NCBI GenBank assembly: GCA_964569015.1
Contig: CAZMSN010000030.1
Location: 1-24,911, forward strand
DNA from: CAYQEC01 sp964569015
Lineage (GTDB): Bacteria; Actinomycetota; Acidimicrobiia; Spongiisociales; UBA5794
Reading direction: 5' to 3'
DNA: 24,911 nt
Numbering within the stretch: position 1 is the first letter of the stretch; each line of letters opens with the position of its first letter. Shown one piece after another: positions 24,588 through 24,911 of this stretch. The translations under genes and the position numbers were made by a program. A model generated the notes under the pieces. The model worked only from the letters and a program-made list of their open reading frames with translations. It was not told the DNA's origin and made no database searches.

Positions 24588-24607
24588 GTGGAGGCCTCCG
24601 GTCGCGG

Positions 24608-24639
24608 CGGACGGCAGGGAGTCTATTCCGTGCCGTCCG
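24608..24639 (-). terminator. Hairpin after the SLH protein gene
   Basis: CGGACGGCA (24608-24616) and TGCCGTCCG (24631-24639) form a perfect 9-bp stem with a 14-nt loop. It lies 9 nt after the stop of the minus-strand SLH gene and ends about 20 nt before the GT-C start codon. No T-run follows on the minus strand, so it may act as a weak or factor-assisted terminator. Confidence 0.5.
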
Positions 24640-24648
24640 GTCGGATGT

Positions 24649-24911
24649 CTATGACGCGAGGTCGCTGGCGCGGTGGATGAAGGCGGCCATCTGGCCCCGG
24701 GTGACGTTGTCGTCGGGGCAGAAGTGGTTGTTGGTGGGTGGGTTGCAGCCGCGGGTGATGCCGGCGGTGGCGAGCTTGGCGATGTCGGTCTCGAAGATCG
24801 AGCCGTTGTCGTCGATGAAGGCCACCTTGCTGTCGATGGCGGTGAGGTTGAGGGCCCGCACCAGGAACGCTGCCATCTGTCCGCGGGTGACGACGTTGTC
24901 GGGGCAGAAGT
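24649..24911 (-). CDS. SLH-domain surface protein, C-terminal part only
   Basis: The open frame enters at the right edge of the window and ends with TAG at 24649, so only the last 86 residues are seen. Two S-layer homology units are visible: FCPDNVVTRGQMAAFLVRALNL and, about 65 residues later, FCPDDNVTRGQMAAFIHRASDL, each with the TRGQMAAF core of SLH motifs. SLH domains anchor exported proteins to the cell-wall polymer, and tandem units at the C-terminus suit an S-layer or secreted enzyme. ITRGCNPP and FCPD place two cysteines in a C-x8-C spacing, possibly a disulfide. The N-terminal functional domain and signal peptide lie outside the window. The ATG at 24876 is internal and not the true start. 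Confidence 0.85.
   Translation of the reverse strand, partial: FCPDNVVTRGQMAAFLVRALNLTAIDSKVAFIDDNGSIFETDIAKLATAGITRGCNPPTNNHFCPDDNVTRGQMAAFIHRASDLAS

Overview
This window is a housekeeping stretch from a high-GC (roughly two thirds G+C by eye) bacterium, almost certainly an actinobacterium. The gene order argS, lysA, hom, thrC, rho, L31, prfA, prmC, tsaC, glyA and then the ATP synthase operon is the order known from Actinomycetota such as Mycobacterium and Streptomyces. The separate b and delta subunits argue against a mycobacterium, which has a fused b-delta protein. The Cys-containing S-layer homology (SLH) repeats at the right end are of a kind common in Acidimicrobiia. Placement in that class is an inference of moderate strength.

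Layout. A tRNA-Arg(CCG) gene on the minus strand diverges from argS (1-1944). Amino-acid synthesis follows: lysA is 1 nt after argS, then hom and thrC overlap by 4 nt; no homoserine kinase gene is present (1946-5632). rho has a long leader (5633-7343). A translation block follows: zinc-free ribosomal protein L31, an uncharacterised DUF1385 membrane protein, release factor 1, its methylase PrmC, and the tRNA t6A enzyme TsaC (7429-11249). glyA stands alone with its own likely promoter (11366-12637). The complete F1Fo ATP synthase operon then runs as two small AtpI/AtpZ-type membrane proteins followed by a, c, b, delta, alpha, gamma, beta and a short epsilon (12840-19843).

The last 5 kb is more variable and concerns the cell envelope. 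It holds a small SRPBCC protein (minus), a divergent polyprenyl-phosphate sugar-phosphate transferase (plus), a cluster of five short hairpins between convergent genes, a GT-C integral membrane glycosyltransferase whose gene overlaps a downstream family 2 glycosyltransferase gene by 4 nt (both minus), and the C-terminal end of an SLH-repeat surface protein (minus, running off the window). The lipid-linked sugar enzymes could glycosylate an envelope component, possibly the neighbouring surface protein; this is speculation from position.

I found no defence system, mobile element, CRISPR array, prophage or other clear new system. The points most worth a second look are the DUF1385 gene locked into the translation-termination operon, repeated TAnnnT boxes 6-10 nt before start codons that lack a Shine-Dalgarno (leaderless genes), the zinc-free L31 at the rho locus, the hairpin cluster at 21754-21943, and the envelope glycosylation genes. 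No gap longer than 300 nt lacks a gene.
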